Shown here: in pieces, positions 15,025 to 23,548 of the stretch
Layout of the letters: each line of letters begins with the position of its first letter
Position numbering within the stretch: the first letter of the stretch is position 1
Assembly: GCA_002451275.1 (NCBI GenBank)
Contig: DKBS01000136.1
Coordinates: 1 to 35,916, forward strand
From: Planctomycetaceae bacterium UBA6894
GTDB taxonomy: Bacteria; Planctomycetota; Planctomycetia; Gemmatales; Gemmataceae
Length of the DNA: 35,916 nucleotides
Direction of reading: 5' to 3'
Notes under the pieces: generated by a model
Told to the model about the DNA's origin: nothing
The model's database searches: none
The model's input: only the letters and a program-made list of their open reading frames with translations
Made by a program: the position numbers and the translations under genes

Positions 15025-15639
15025 ATGGTAACTGCCACGCGACAACGGGTGAACGGGATGCGGGGGGCCTTGCTGGGCCTGCTGGCGTTTCTGCATGTCC
15101 TTGGCGCTGTCGGTATGCCGCTCCCTGTGGTTCCTGTCGGGAGCCAATCGGGCAAATCCCAGGGTGGCCCTGCCTACCCCTGCCAAAACAGGCCCTGCGG
15201 GTGCCTCAGCTACGAGCAATGCTGGGCTGGTGACTGCTGTTGCTTCACGCTGGAGCAGAAGATCGCCTGGGCGCGGAAACAGGGAGAGTATGTACCTTCA
15301 ACCGCCTTGGCAAAGCTGGCGGACAAGGAAGAAATTAGCCCGCCAGAGGCCTGTGACCATTGCGCACGGGAGAAAACCTGCTGCGAGTCTTCCCAAAACG
15401 AAGAACCAGGGAATAATAAGCCCGCTCCCGGCGGTTGGAAGCTGGTGATCGGCAGCTTTGTCTCGGGTTGCCAAGGACAGGGTGATAGCGGTCCCATTTC
15501 AGTTTTTCCTGTGGCGATTCCTGGTCAGTTTACCCATGAAATGGCGAGAGTTTCCGTCTTCTTTGCTGGTTTTGACAATCGGAATGAAGATGCGAAACGA
15601 CTGTCGAATGCACCCACGCCGCCTCCGCCAAAAGCCTGA
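15025..15639 (+). CDS. Secreted cysteine-rich protein of planctomycete type
   Basis: A 204-residue protein with a hydrophobic N-terminus (M-R-G-A-L-L-G-L-L-A-F-L within the first 25 residues). A cysteine-dense segment follows (Y-P-C-Q-N-R-P-C-G-C-L-S, then Q-C-W-A-G-D-C-C-C-F-T) and then I-A-W-A-R-K-Q-G. Further C-x-x-C and C-C pairs occur near residue 115. I recall similar small secreted proteins from planctomycetes but no known function; metal binding is plausible. An alternative start is the Met at 15058. It is divergent from the PepSY gene. Confidence 0.72.
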   Translation: MVTATRQRVNGMRGALLGLLAFLHVLGAVGMPLPVVPVGSQSGKSQGGPAYPCQNRPCGCLSYEQCWAGDCCCFTLEQKIAWARKQGEYVPSTALAKLADKEEISPPEACDHCAREKTCCESSQNEEPGNNKPAPGGWKLVIGSFVSGCQGQGDSGPISVFPVAIPGQFTHEMARVSVFFAGFDNRNEDAKRLSNAPTPPPPKA

Positions 15640-15678
15640 TTGAATTGATCCAACCTTGCCTTCGGGTAATCGTCATCA

Positions 15679-15701
15679 CCTGAATGCAACCTGCATTCAG
15701 G
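15679..15701. promoter_or_regulatory. Perfect palindrome, candidate operator upstream of the DUF4198 gene
   Basis: A perfect 10-bp inverted repeat (15679-15688 with 15692-15701; arms CCTGAATGCA/TGCATTCAGG) with a 3-base centre lies about 130 bases before the DUF4198 start and 40 bases after the Cys-rich gene. No T-run follows, so it does not look like a terminator. The size and symmetry suit a dimeric repressor such as a Fur/Zur-type metalloregulator, but that identity is an inference. Confidence 0.5.
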
Positions 15702-15829
15702 CTGGATCCGACTTGGTTCGGCCCGGATTGACCAGCGAACAAGTCCTCTTCATGACCTGCGTTCCCAAAACCGGGAAACCAGAGGTCCTTTCAACCTGCC
15801 ACCATTCGTTTCTTGGAGACAGCTTCATC

Positions 15830-16651
15830 ATGTTCCATTTGTTGTTGCGCGGTCTGAAAGCGACAGCGATTCTTGTTGCCTTGCCATGCCTATCCCGGGC
15901 CCATGATCTCTGGCTGCAAACCAACACCCCTGTGGTCCGGACTGGGGATGTGGTGCATATCGATTGCATGCTGGGCAACCACGGCAACGACCAACGCGAT
16001 TTCAAGCTGGCAGGCAAAGCCGGCATCGAAACGATCAAGAACTTGGAGGTAATTCTGCCGGATGGCAGACGGAAGGATATTCGTGCCGACCTGGCTGACC
16101 TGGGCCTGGCACCCAAGGAGGGCTTCCTGTCCACCCGTTTTGTAACCAGCAAGCAGGGAGTGCACTTGGTGGCTCATACCTCCGACAGGGTGGTGAATCA
16201 CGGTACTCCGGTGAGGAGTCTGCGCAGCGCCAAGTGTGCTTTTGTCGCCAGCGACCTGCTGGACAAAGTTCCGGCCGAGTTGAAGGGTTTCAACCGGTCG
16301 ATTGGTCATCCCCTTGAGCTGGTGCCGGAAACCGACTTGGCCCGTATCGGGCCTGGGACGCCCATCACGGTCCGGTTGCTTTTGGATGGCAAACCGGCGG
16401 AGGGGGTGAAGGTCAGTTTCATTCCACGCGGGGTGACGCTCAAGGAAGGTACCGATCCCGATTATGAACGGATCACCGACAAGAACGGCGGTGCCACCTT
16501 CGCCCCGAAGGTGGGCACCTATCACCTGATCGTTGCCCACATTGAAAAGCCGGGGAAAGGCACCCTGGCTGGGCAAGATTATGAGGCCACCAAATACTCT
16601 GCCACGCTTTCGGTACTGGTGCCGCAAAAGTGCCCATGCTGCGACGATTGA
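15830..16651 (+). CDS. Periplasmic DUF4198 (NikM/CbiK-like) protein
   Basis: A 273-residue exported protein. After a signal peptide ending S-R-A it starts H-D-L-W-L-Q-T-N, the usual histidine start of mature DUF4198 proteins. C-terminal Ig-like strands follow (G-T-P-I-T-V-R-L-L-L-D-G-K-P-A-E-G-V-K-V, then Y-E-R-I-T-D-K-N-G), and the end is Cys-rich (K-C-P-C-C-D-D). The family is associated with nickel/cobalt and other metal uptake. The frame is open upstream to 15656, but the signal peptide fixes the start at 15830, with GGAG about 11 bases upstream. Confidence 0.85.
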   Translation: MFHLLLRGLKATAILVALPCLSRAHDLWLQTNTPVVRTGDVVHIDCMLGNHGNDQRDFKLAGKAGIETIKNLEVILPDGRRKDIRADLADLGLAPKEGFLSTRFVTSKQGVHLVAHTSDRVVNHGTPVRSLRSAKCAFVASDLLDKVPAELKGFNRSIGHPLELVPETDLARIGPGTPITVRLLLDGKPAEGVKVSFIPRGVTLKEGTDPDYERITDKNGGATFAPKVGTYHLIVAHIEKPGKGTLAGQDYEATKYSATLSVLVPQKCPCCDD

Positions 16652-16661
16652 TGTCTTAAAA

Positions 16662-16688
16662 TCACACACTCAAACTCACACACTCAAA
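16662..16688. repeat. Two tandem copies of a ~14-base AC-rich unit
   Basis: The 14-base unit at 16662-16675 is repeated directly after it (the first 13 bases are identical) in the leader of the DUF1559 gene, just before its ribosome binding site. Confidence 0.8.
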
Positions 16689-16702
16689 TGGAGGGATAAA
16701 CG

Positions 16703-17614
16703 ATGGTGAAGCATTCGAGGAAAGGTTTCACGCTGATTGAGTTGCTGGTGGTGATCGCGATCATCGCGGTGCTGGTGGGCTTGCTGGTGCCGGCGGTGCA
16801 GAAGGTGCGCGAGGCGGCCAACCGAATGAGCTGCTCGAACAACCTGAAGCAGATCGGCCTGGCAATGCACAACATGCACCAGAACGAGGGCAGCCTGCCT
16901 GCCAGCGATTATGCTGCCGGCGGCAACTGGGGCACCTGGCAGGTGGCGATCCTGCCGTACATTGAGCAGGACAACATGTTCAAACTGTACCAAGGCTTCA
17001 AGACAGGGCCACAAGGGTATTCGACCGCGCCGAACACGACCAATGTGACCTGCCTGTTCATCAAGACCTTGCAGTGCCCGAGCGACTCGGGCAGCGGCAA
17101 CAACACGGCTCCGAACTTCGCGAACATCACCAAGCACAACTATGTGGTGAACGCGGGCAACACGGTGCGCCTGCAGGGCACATTCAGCGGCGTGGCCTTC
17201 GGCGGCGCGCCGTTTCTGCGGAACGGTGTGACGCAGAAACTGACAGACATCATGGATGGGACCTCAAACACGCTGATGGCTTCGGAGACGATCATCGGCA
17301 TCAACAATGGGGCGACCAACGACCTGCGCGGTTTCACCTGGTGGGGCCCTGGAGCGGTGTTCCACGGGTTCAACGGGCCGAACAGCCCATCGCCCGACTT
17401 CCACCAGTTCGCCAGCTACTGCAACAATCAGCCGCAGTTGGGCCTGCCGTGCGCGGTGAACTCGAATGTGCAGTTGGCGGCGCGCAGCCGGCACTCGGGC
17501 GGTGTGAACGCGGGCATGTGTGATGGGGGCGTCCGGTTTTTCGCCAATGGCACCTCGCTGGCGGCATGGCGGGCTTACTCGACCTCGAACGGTGGCGAGG
17601 TGATCAACGAGTAA
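16703..17614 (+). CDS. DUF1559 protein with prepilin-type N-terminus
   Basis: A 303-residue protein. The N-terminus K-G-F-T-L-I-E-L-L-V-V-I is a type IV prepilin/pseudopilin signal, cleaved after G8, followed by one membrane helix. The DUF1559 body shows N-N-L-K-Q-I-G-L-A-M-H-N (~residues 45-56), and the C-terminus has H-x9-D-G (R-H-S-G-G-V-N-A ... D-G-G-V-R-F-F). This family is hugely expanded in planctomycetes and nearly diagnostic of them; its role is unknown, probably surface or secretion related. GGAGGGA lies six bases before the start. Confidence 0.95.
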   Translation: MVKHSRKGFTLIELLVVIAIIAVLVGLLVPAVQKVREAANRMSCSNNLKQIGLAMHNMHQNEGSLPASDYAAGGNWGTWQVAILPYIEQDNMFKLYQGFKTGPQGYSTAPNTTNVTCLFIKTLQCPSDSGSGNNTAPNFANITKHNYVVNAGNTVRLQGTFSGVAFGGAPFLRNGVTQKLTDIMDGTSNTLMASETIIGINNGATNDLRGFTWWGPGAVFHGFNGPNSPSPDFHQFASYCNNQPQLGLPCAVNSNVQLAARSRHSGGVNAGMCDGGVRFFANGTSLAAWRAYSTSNGGEVINE

Positions 17615-17638
17615 CCGGCCAAACCGAAGTTGAACGCG

Positions 17639-17675
17639 GCGGGCGGGGTATATTCCTCCGCCCGCTGTTCTTTTG
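17639..17675 (+). terminator. Terminator hairpin after the DUF1559 gene
   Basis: GC-rich 8-bp arms (17639-17646 with 17658-17665) enclose a short loop and are followed by a T-rich stretch to about 17674. It starts 25 bases after the DUF1559 stop and lies just before the convergent acyltransferase stop. Confidence 0.75.
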
Positions 17676-17704
17676 TATTCATGAATTTGGGATCAAAGAT
17701 AGTG

Positions 17705-18919
17705 TCAGACGCGCAGGAAGATCTTCCGGCGTTCCATCCAGAACAGGATGACCCAATAAACAGACAGAATGGCGATACCGGAAAACAGTGGCTCGTAGGC
17801 ATCACCGGCCAAGCGGAAGAAGTCCTTGCCGAGAAAAGTGTTGAAGTTGGAGCGGATGAAGGCCTCGATGAGATGGCTGATCAGATAGGCGGCGATGGGA
17901 TTCATGCCGATGACGCGCAGCGGGTAGGACCAGGCGGCGCGCCCTGACAGGTCGTTGAGGGCGTAGAAAAGCGCCAGCAGCAGAAAGCACCAGCCACCGC
18001 TGAACAGCACCCAGGCGGGCGTCCAGATCCGTTTGACCACGGGGCAAAGGGCGAGCTGGTCGAGAGCGAAGCCGGCGGCGAGGCAGGCCGTGCCTGCCAA
18101 GGCAAAGGTTCCCAGTTTGCGTTTGGCAGGCCAGTCGCCCAGCAGCCACCCGCCGGCGATGAGGCCGAGCAGGGAAGTTGCCAGGGTGGGGATGAAGCTG
18201 AGGGTGGAATAGCCACCGCCATTGTATTCAAACGGTTTTTGCCTGGGGAACAGGTTCAAAAACCAGGTATCGCATTTCCAGGCGAGGTTGGAGTTCTTGT
18301 TCCAGTGGGCGGCGATGCCCTCTGCGTGCTCGCTCCATCCCTGGGGCACGCCCACCTTCGCGTAGTCGAAATCGGGCCCGGGGGTTGGATAAAGGGCGAA
18401 GGCTGTCCAGTAGCCGACGAGGAGGATGACCAGACAGGCCCACCAGACGCGGCTGGAGCAAAGCGCGATGAGGAACAGCGGGAAGAAGCCGAGGCCGATC
18501 TGGGTGAGGGTGTCCTCGAAGGTGAAATTCGCCTGGGACCGGCCCATGGAACGGAGCCAGATGCCGAGCGCGATGAGGACCAGGGCACGCCAGGCGGCGT
18601 GGGCTAGTGTGGAGCCGATGGGGTTGCCACGCTTGCGGCGGTGATCGAGAGAAAGGATGACGCTGACGCCGACCAGGAAGCTGAATGAGGGCTGGATGAG
18701 GTCGTGCAGGGTGCAGCCACGCCAATCGACATGGGATTGTTGGCGGGCGAGGAATCGCCAGATGGGATTTTCAGGCAGAGCGCTGCTGAGGCGGCCGAAG
18801 TGCAGCACCTCGGCCATCATGAGCAACATCACGAAGCCGCGATAGGCGTCGACCGAGGCGAGGCGTTGCCAGGTGTTGGCGGGGCTGGCTTCGGGGGCTT
18901 GCGTGGTTTCGGCGGCCAT
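17705..18919 (-). CDS. DUF5009-like membrane acyltransferase (heparan-glucosaminide acetyltransferase-like)
   Basis: A 404-residue polytopic membrane protein with about ten helices. It begins R-L-A-S-V-D-A-Y-R-G-F-V-M-L-L, followed by H-V-D-W-R-G-C-T-L-H-D-L-I-Q-P-S-F-S-F-L. The R-x-x-S-x-D-x-x-R-G start and the D-L-I-x-P-x-F-x-F block are signatures of the COG4299/HGSNAT group. These enzymes move acetyl groups across the membrane to sugars; the acceptor here is unknown, and the periplasmic loop around residues 175-225 is unusually long. Confidence 0.87.
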   Translation of the reverse strand: MAAETTQAPEASPANTWQRLASVDAYRGFVMLLMMAEVLHFGRLSSALPENPIWRFLARQQSHVDWRGCTLHDLIQPSFSFLVGVSVILSLDHRRKRGNPIGSTLAHAAWRALVLIALGIWLRSMGRSQANFTFEDTLTQIGLGFFPLFLIALCSSRVWWACLVILLVGYWTAFALYPTPGPDFDYAKVGVPQGWSEHAEGIAAHWNKNSNLAWKCDTWFLNLFPRQKPFEYNGGGYSTLSFIPTLATSLLGLIAGGWLLGDWPAKRKLGTFALAGTACLAAGFALDQLALCPVVKRIWTPAWVLFSGGWCFLLLALFYALNDLSGRAAWSYPLRVIGMNPIAAYLISHLIEAFIRSNFNTFLGKDFFRLAGDAYEPLFSGIAILSVYWVILFWMERRKIFLRV

Positions 18920-18999
18920 GGTGGCTCCTGTGGCGGGTTGAGATCCCTTGTAACACAGGGTGCGGCCGGCGGAAGGGGGCTCGTTCGCGGAGGGAATGG

Positions 19000-19248
19000 C
19001 TAGGGAACGACTTCGAGGTACTCGACTTGGTCTTTATGGTATTTGAGTAGCGCCTCGATCTCGGCGAACAGCAGGCGTGTGGATGAGACGCAGGAGGCGC
19101 AGGCACCCTCTAGGCGGACCTGGGCGACGGGGCCATCGATGGCGACAACCCTTACGCGGCTGGTCTGGAGATCGTACAGCGGGGCGAGAACCTCGTCGCA
19201 GAGTTTTTGGACACGCAAGATCTGGTCGTGTGGGACGGGGTTGGTCAT
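19000..19248 (-). CDS. NifU C-terminal domain protein (Fe-S scaffold)
   Basis: An 82-residue protein made only of the NifU-like domain, with V-A-Q-V-R-L-E-G-A-C-A-S-C-V-S-S-T. The C-x-x-C pair binds or transfers Fe-S clusters. The usual G-x-C-x-x-C-P/S-S context is preserved, with V in place of P after the second Cys. Its ATG overlaps the ribF stop (ATGA), so it is translationally coupled to ribF. Confidence 0.88.
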   Translation of the reverse strand: MTNPVPHDQILRVQKLCDEVLAPLYDLQTSRVRVVAIDGPVAQVRLEGACASCVSSTRLLFAEIEALLKYHKDQVEYLEVVP

Positions 19249-20201
19249 GGCGTGGAAGCCCGCTGGTGCTTGTTGGCGCAGAGAGCGCGAATGGCGGTGA
19301 TGTCATGGCCCAACTGGGCTACAAGTTCGGCGGGTGAGGGGAACTGGCGGGGCGGGCGGACATGGGCGAGGAAGTCAAGGGAGAGGTGCTGTCCGTAAAG
19401 GTCGGCAGAGAAGTCGAGCAGGTGGGCCTCGACGCGGGGCCGGGTGTCGGCAAAGGTGGGCGCGGGGCCGATATGGGTAGCGGTTGGGAGTGAGCGGCCA
19501 CCTGGCAGGGTGGCCAGGCAGGCGTAAACGCCAGGGGCGGGCACAACGGTTTGGGGGGCAAGGTTGGCGGTGGGGAAGCCGATGGTGCGGCCGCGGTGGG
19601 CCCCGTGGATGACCTCGCCGTGGAGGCGATAGGGGCGGTTGAGCAGGTTGTTGGCCGCCGCGACATCGCCTTGGGCCAGTGCGGCGCGGATGCGGGTGCT
19701 GGAGACCTCGGCACCGGCATCGGAGACTGCCCCGACAACGCCGAGCCGCATGCCGGAGGGGGGGCAGAGTTTTTTCAACGTGTCGATGGTGCCGGCGCGG
19801 GCGCGTCCGAAGCAGAAGTTATGTCCCTCGACAAGGGCGGCGGCCCGGAGGGACTGCACCAGAACCTTTTGGAAGAAGGTTTCGGCATCCCAGGCCAGTA
19901 GGGCTGTGCTCACACGCAGCAGGGCGGCGTGGGTGGCGCCGGCCCTGCGCAGCAGTGTGAGTCGGTCTTCGGGGGTGGTGAGGGGCGCGGGGACGGGCTG
20001 ACCAAGCAGGGCGCGTGGGTGCGGATCGAGCGCGAGCGCCAGCACGGGGAGATTGCCGAGGTCGCGGGCGAGGGTGGAGGCGGTTTGGACAAGCGCGACA
20101 TGCCCCTGATGGACGCCGTCGAAATTGCCCAGCGTGACAACCGCGCCGGGGGGAACGCCGGGGTTGGAATCGGTGGGGAGGGTGGGATCGAACACAAGCA
20201 T
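19245..20201 (-). CDS. ribF: Bifunctional riboflavin kinase / FMN adenylyltransferase
   Basis: A 318-residue protein. The N-terminal nucleotidyltransferase has T-L-G-N-F-D-G-V-H-Q-G-H (residues ~23-34), the G/HxGH-type site, then V-E-G-H-N-F-C-F-G and S-S-T-R-I-R-A-A-L. The C-terminal flavokinase domain has L-H-G-E-V-I-H-G and G-R-T-I-G-F-P-T-A-N-L. It makes FMN and FAD from riboflavin. The length fits RibF. There is no clear Shine-Dalgarno before the ATG at 20201. Confidence 0.95.
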   Translation of the reverse strand: MLVFDPTLPTDSNPGVPPGAVVTLGNFDGVHQGHVALVQTASTLARDLGNLPVLALALDPHPRALLGQPVPAPLTTPEDRLTLLRRAGATHAALLRVSTALLAWDAETFFQKVLVQSLRAAALVEGHNFCFGRARAGTIDTLKKLCPPSGMRLGVVGAVSDAGAEVSSTRIRAALAQGDVAAANNLLNRPYRLHGEVIHGAHRGRTIGFPTANLAPQTVVPAPGVYACLATLPGGRSLPTATHIGPAPTFADTRPRVEAHLLDFSADLYGQHLSLDFLAHVRPPRQFPSPAELVAQLGHDITAIRALCANKHQRASTP

Positions 20202-20284
20202 GGTTTGGACATTCTAGCGGAAAACCGTCGAAACCGGGCGGGTTTGCTGGTGGAAGGGGGCAGGGTCCGCTAGGGTGGATGTTC

Positions 20285-20726
20285 ACCGGGTCGGCCGGAC
20301 GGCCGCTGCCGGGGGCGTGGGGAAACCCGCGACCGCCCGGTGGAGGAAAGTCCGGGCTCCACAGGGCAATGTGGTGGGTAACGCCCACCACCCGAAGGCG
20401 GAGGGGATCGCTTGCGTTCCCGTCGGCCGAAGGGTCGGGACAGTGCAACAGAAAACATACCGCCTGGCGGCTTTCGGGCCGCCCGGTAAGGGTGAAAAGG
20501 TGGGGCGGCTTGCCGCTTAATGTAAGAGCCCACCAGCAGCCGGGTGACCGGCTGGCTTGGCAAACCCCACATGGAGCAAGACCAAGTAAGGGAGAAGGGT
20601 CTGCCCGGCCCGCTTCACTCCCGGGTAGGTTGCTAGAGCGCGCGGGCAATCGCGCGCCCAGAGAAATGGTCGTCGTCCGCGCGCCACGCGCGTGGGAACA
20701 GAACCCGGCTTACAGGCCGGCCCGGT
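20285..20726 (+). ncRNA. rnpB: RNase P RNA (bacterial class A)
   Basis: The conserved blocks of bacterial RNase P RNA appear in order: GAGGAAAGTCCGGGCTCC at about 20341, then CAGTGCAACAGAAA, GGTAAGGGTGAAA, TAAGAGCCCACC, GGAGCAAGACCAA, GGGTAGGTTGCT, AGAGAAATG and ACAGAACCCGGCTTACA. I set the ends by the P1 stem: 20285-20296 pairs with 20715-20726 (12 bp, one G:T). A T-run at 20731-20739 just after P1 may help termination. It lies between ribF (divergent) and the M48 protease gene (convergent). Confidence 0.96.
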
Positions 20727-20757
20727 GAATTCCTTTTTTTCCCCGCTTCAGCGCGGG

Positions 20758-22848
20758 TCATTCGGCTGTGGCAGTCGCCAGCGGCGGCACCGGGCAATCG
20801 ATGGTGTCGCCCATGGCGCGGAGCAGTTCGAGCTCACGCACGCTGACCTGGCCATCTTCCAGCACGCAGGCCGCCATGCCAAGCAGGACGCGGCGGCGGA
20901 GTTCGGGTTTGGCCCGGGCCAGGCGGCGGGCGGCGGCGTGGTAATCCTCGAGGCGGACACTGTCGCGGGCGGGCAGTTGGGCGGCGGGGCCGGGCCGGCC
21001 CCGGAAGGCGCGTATGCCGGCCTGGAAAGCCTGATCGGCTTTTTCGGGTGAGATCTCCTCATCGGATCCCTCGGCCCCCTGCCAGGCCAGCAGGCCGAGG
21101 ATGGTCTCCACCCGGCCGGGCTGGAGGGTTTCGGGACGCCACCAATCGGCCGGCTGGGTGCGCAGGCCGAACTCGAGGTCGAGGTGGCGGGAAAGGACGC
21201 AGGAGAGGACATACTCGAAGGTGCTGAGGCGCTGGTCGGCCAGGACGAGGGCATGGATGCGGCCGCGGAAGACGCTGTACTGCTCGGGGGAGAGGGAGCG
21301 CAGGGCGGGCATGGCCAGGTCCAGCAGGGGCAGCCGGTACGCGTCGGGCAGTTGGCGGACGGCAGGCTCGAGGCGGAGGGTTTCGGCCATCTCGGCGTCG
21401 CCCGCATCGCGCTGAAGGATGCCGAGCTGGTTTTCGCGGACCTCGGCATCGGAATCGAGGAGGAGGGCGCAAACCAGGGAGCGGGCGCTGAAGGGATCGC
21501 GGCTGGCCTCATCGATGACGGGGGGAAGCGCATCGACGAGGCGACCGGCGTAGCCCACCTCGGCAGGGGTGACGGAGCCGACCTGATCGACAGTCTGTTC
21601 TGCAGCCAGGCCCATGGCGCCGGGGAGCGGCAGCGGCAGGGGTGTGGCCGGGGAGCCGGGCATTCCGGGGAAACCGAAACGGCCGCCACCGGGCATGCCC
21701 GGCATACCGGGGAAGCCAGGGTAGCCGGCGCGTTTGGGTTTGGGGGAATCGGCCGGGGGTGTGGCCTCTTCCGGAGCGGGGACTTGGGCCTGGGGGATCT
21801 TGCCGTCGAAAGCGGGATCGATGCGTTTGATGCGCTCGGCCAGCGGGGGATGGGTGGCGAACAGGGAGGTGAACCGGCTGCCCAGGAACGCGTCCGAGAA
21901 GAACAGGTGGCTGGTCTCGCCAGCGTGGACATTGCGGATGTGGGAAGAGGGTTTGTAGCCGCCGATCTTCTTCAGGGCGCCGGCGATGCCCTCGGGATTG
22001 CGGGTGAACTGCACGGCGCTGGCATCGGCCAGGAACTCACGCTGGCGGGAGATGGCGGCCTGGATGAGGCGGCCGCAGAGCAGGCCCAGCAGGCCCAGCA
22101 GGTAGATGGCCAGGCCGCTGAGGAGCAGCATCAGCCAGAAGCCCTGGCCGGAGCCGGATTTTTTGTCATCGTCATCGGACGAGGAGGAGGGGCCGTAGGC
22201 GGACGGGCCGGCCTGGCGCGACTCGGAGACAAAACGGAAGACCATGTAGCCGATCTGGGCCAGCCCCACGAGCCCGAAGACGAGGCCGATGAGGCGGATG
22301 TTCAGGCGCATGTCGCCGTTGAGGATGTGGCTGAACTCATGGGCCACGACGCCCTGGAGCTCGTCGCGGGTGAGCATCTCGAGGCAGCCGCGGGATACGG
22401 CGATGCATGCGTCGCCGGTGGTGTAGCCGGCGGCGAAGGCGTTGATGCCGGGTTCGTTCTCCAGCACATAGACGACGGGGACCGGGACGCCGGAGGCGAT
22501 GGCCATCTCCTCGACCACATTGAGCAGGACCTTCTCGTGCGCGAGGGTTGTGGAGCTGTTGACCAGGGTGCCGCCCATCATGCGGGCGACGGCGGAGCCG
22601 CCGGAGGAAAGCTGGGCGGTCTTGAGCAGGCTGCCGGTGCCGACGACACCGCACACGCCGGCCGAAACACCGCCGAGCAGGCCCAGGTGTTCGGCGGCGG
22701 CAAGAGGATTGCCCGACTGGCCGAGCAGGAATTCGATCAGTAGGAACAGGGCGCCGATGATGAAGACAATGGACAGCAGGAAATAGACGACCAGCCAGAC
22801 GGTTTTGCGGCGGGCGTTTTCCTGCTGCTCGAAGAAGTTGGTGGCCAT
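20758..22848 (-). CDS. M48-family membrane metalloprotease with C-terminal TerB-like region
   Basis: A 696-residue HtpX-type protease. It has membrane helices near residues 16-42 and 185-210, then N-E-P-G-I-N-A-F-A-A-G-Y, the zinc motif H-E-F-S-H (170-174), another helix pair, and the third-ligand segment Q-R-E-F-L-A-D-A-S-A. HtpX proteins are about 290 residues. Here a Pro/Gly/Met-rich linker (repeated P-G-F-P-G-M-P-G) and a roughly 300-residue helical extension follow. The last part (L-L-G-M-A-A-C-V-L-E-D-G-Q-V-S-V-R-E) resembles the acidic repeat of TerB-like domains. The ATG at 22848 is chosen over 22875 by family N-terminus. It pairs with lemA upstream, a common combination. Confidence 0.9.
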   Translation of the reverse strand: MATNFFEQQENARRKTVWLVVYFLLSIVFIIGALFLLIEFLLGQSGNPLAAAEHLGLLGGVSAGVCGVVGTGSLLKTAQLSSGGSAVARMMGGTLVNSSTTLAHEKVLLNVVEEMAIASGVPVPVVYVLENEPGINAFAAGYTTGDACIAVSRGCLEMLTRDELQGVVAHEFSHILNGDMRLNIRLIGLVFGLVGLAQIGYMVFRFVSESRQAGPSAYGPSSSSDDDDKKSGSGQGFWLMLLLSGLAIYLLGLLGLLCGRLIQAAISRQREFLADASAVQFTRNPEGIAGALKKIGGYKPSSHIRNVHAGETSHLFFSDAFLGSRFTSLFATHPPLAERIKRIDPAFDGKIPQAQVPAPEEATPPADSPKPKRAGYPGFPGMPGMPGGGRFGFPGMPGSPATPLPLPLPGAMGLAAEQTVDQVGSVTPAEVGYAGRLVDALPPVIDEASRDPFSARSLVCALLLDSDAEVRENQLGILQRDAGDAEMAETLRLEPAVRQLPDAYRLPLLDLAMPALRSLSPEQYSVFRGRIHALVLADQRLSTFEYVLSCVLSRHLDLEFGLRTQPADWWRPETLQPGRVETILGLLAWQGAEGSDEEISPEKADQAFQAGIRAFRGRPGPAAQLPARDSVRLEDYHAAARRLARAKPELRRRVLLGMAACVLEDGQVSVRELELLRAMGDTIDCPVPPLATATAE

Positions 22849-22892
22849 GGGGGGTACCGGGGTGCGGTCTTGCAAAACGCCGTCAGGGATAG

Positions 22893-23489
22893 TTACCCGA
22901 GGTTTACTCGGGGCATCTCGCGCTCAGTGTCGGTCGCGGCCTCGAGGAGGCTGGCATTGCGGAAGCCGCAGAGGCCGGCGACCAGCACGCAGGGGAAGGT
23001 CTGGCGCTGGGTGTTGTAGGCGGTGACGGCGTCGTTGAAGGCCTGGCGGGCGAAGCCGACGCGGTTTTCGGTGGTGGTGAGCTCCTCCTGCAGGTTCAGC
23101 ATGTTCTGGCTGGCCTTCAGGTCGGGGTAGTTCTCGGCCACGGCGATGAGACGGCCCAAGGCGCCATTGAGCGCGCCCTCGGCCCGGCTGAGTTCGGCCA
23201 TAGCGGAAGGGTCGCCGGGGCTGGAGGCGGCGGCGCTGCTGGCGGCGAGGGCCTGGCTGCGGGCGGCGGCCACGGCCTCGAGGGTGGATTTCTCATGGGT
23301 GAGGTAGCCCTTCACGCACTCGACCAGGCTGGGGATTAGGTCGTGGCGGCGCTTGAGCTGGATGTCGATCTGCGAGAAGGCGTTCTGGTAGCGGTTGCCC
23401 AGGGTGACCAGGCGGTTGAAGTAGTAGCCGACCAATAGCAGAAGGATGGCTAGCAGCGAGACGGGAATGACGATCAGCGCCCAATTCAT
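22893..23489 (-). CDS. LemA family protein
   Basis: A 198-residue protein with an N-terminal membrane helix (residues 4-24) and the LemA pattern: Y-Y-F-N-R-L-V-T-L-G-N-R-Y-Q-N-A-F-S-Q-I, then R-R-H-D-L-I-P-S-L-V, then A-E-N-Y-P-D-L-K-A-S and A-Y-N-T-Q-R-Q-T-F-P. The domain is a helical bundle on the periplasmic side. GGAG lies seven bases before the start. It is followed after 44 bases by the M48 protease gene; LemA and M48 proteins frequently occur together and probably work in envelope quality control (inference). Confidence 0.92.
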   Translation of the reverse strand: MNWALIVIPVSLLAILLLLVGYYFNRLVTLGNRYQNAFSQIDIQLKRRHDLIPSLVECVKGYLTHEKSTLEAVAAARSQALAASSAAASSPGDPSAMAELSRAEGALNGALGRLIAVAENYPDLKASQNMLNLQEELTTTENRVGFARQAFNDAVTAYNTQRQTFPCVLVAGLCGFRNASLLEAATDTEREMPRVNLG

Positions 23490-23548
23490 GGCAGGCTCCG
23501 GCGGCCCTGTGGTTCCAAGTTGGAATTATAGCGACCGGACAGGACGGA

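Noticed and set aside
14362..15219. Minus-strand open frame of 285 codons overlapping the PepSY gene
   Set aside because: It is in another frame from the PepSY protein and reads as Pro/Arg/Gly-rich low-complexity sequence without membrane segments.
20740..20760. GC-rich hairpin near the end of the M48 gene as a terminator
   Set aside because: The T-run lies on the wrong side of the hairpin for the minus-strand gene, so it does not form an intrinsic terminator.
21184..22743. Plus-strand open frame of 519 codons opposite the M48 protease
   Set aside because: Ala/Gly/Glu-rich shadow of the protease, which carries HEFSH and other expected motifs on the minus strand.
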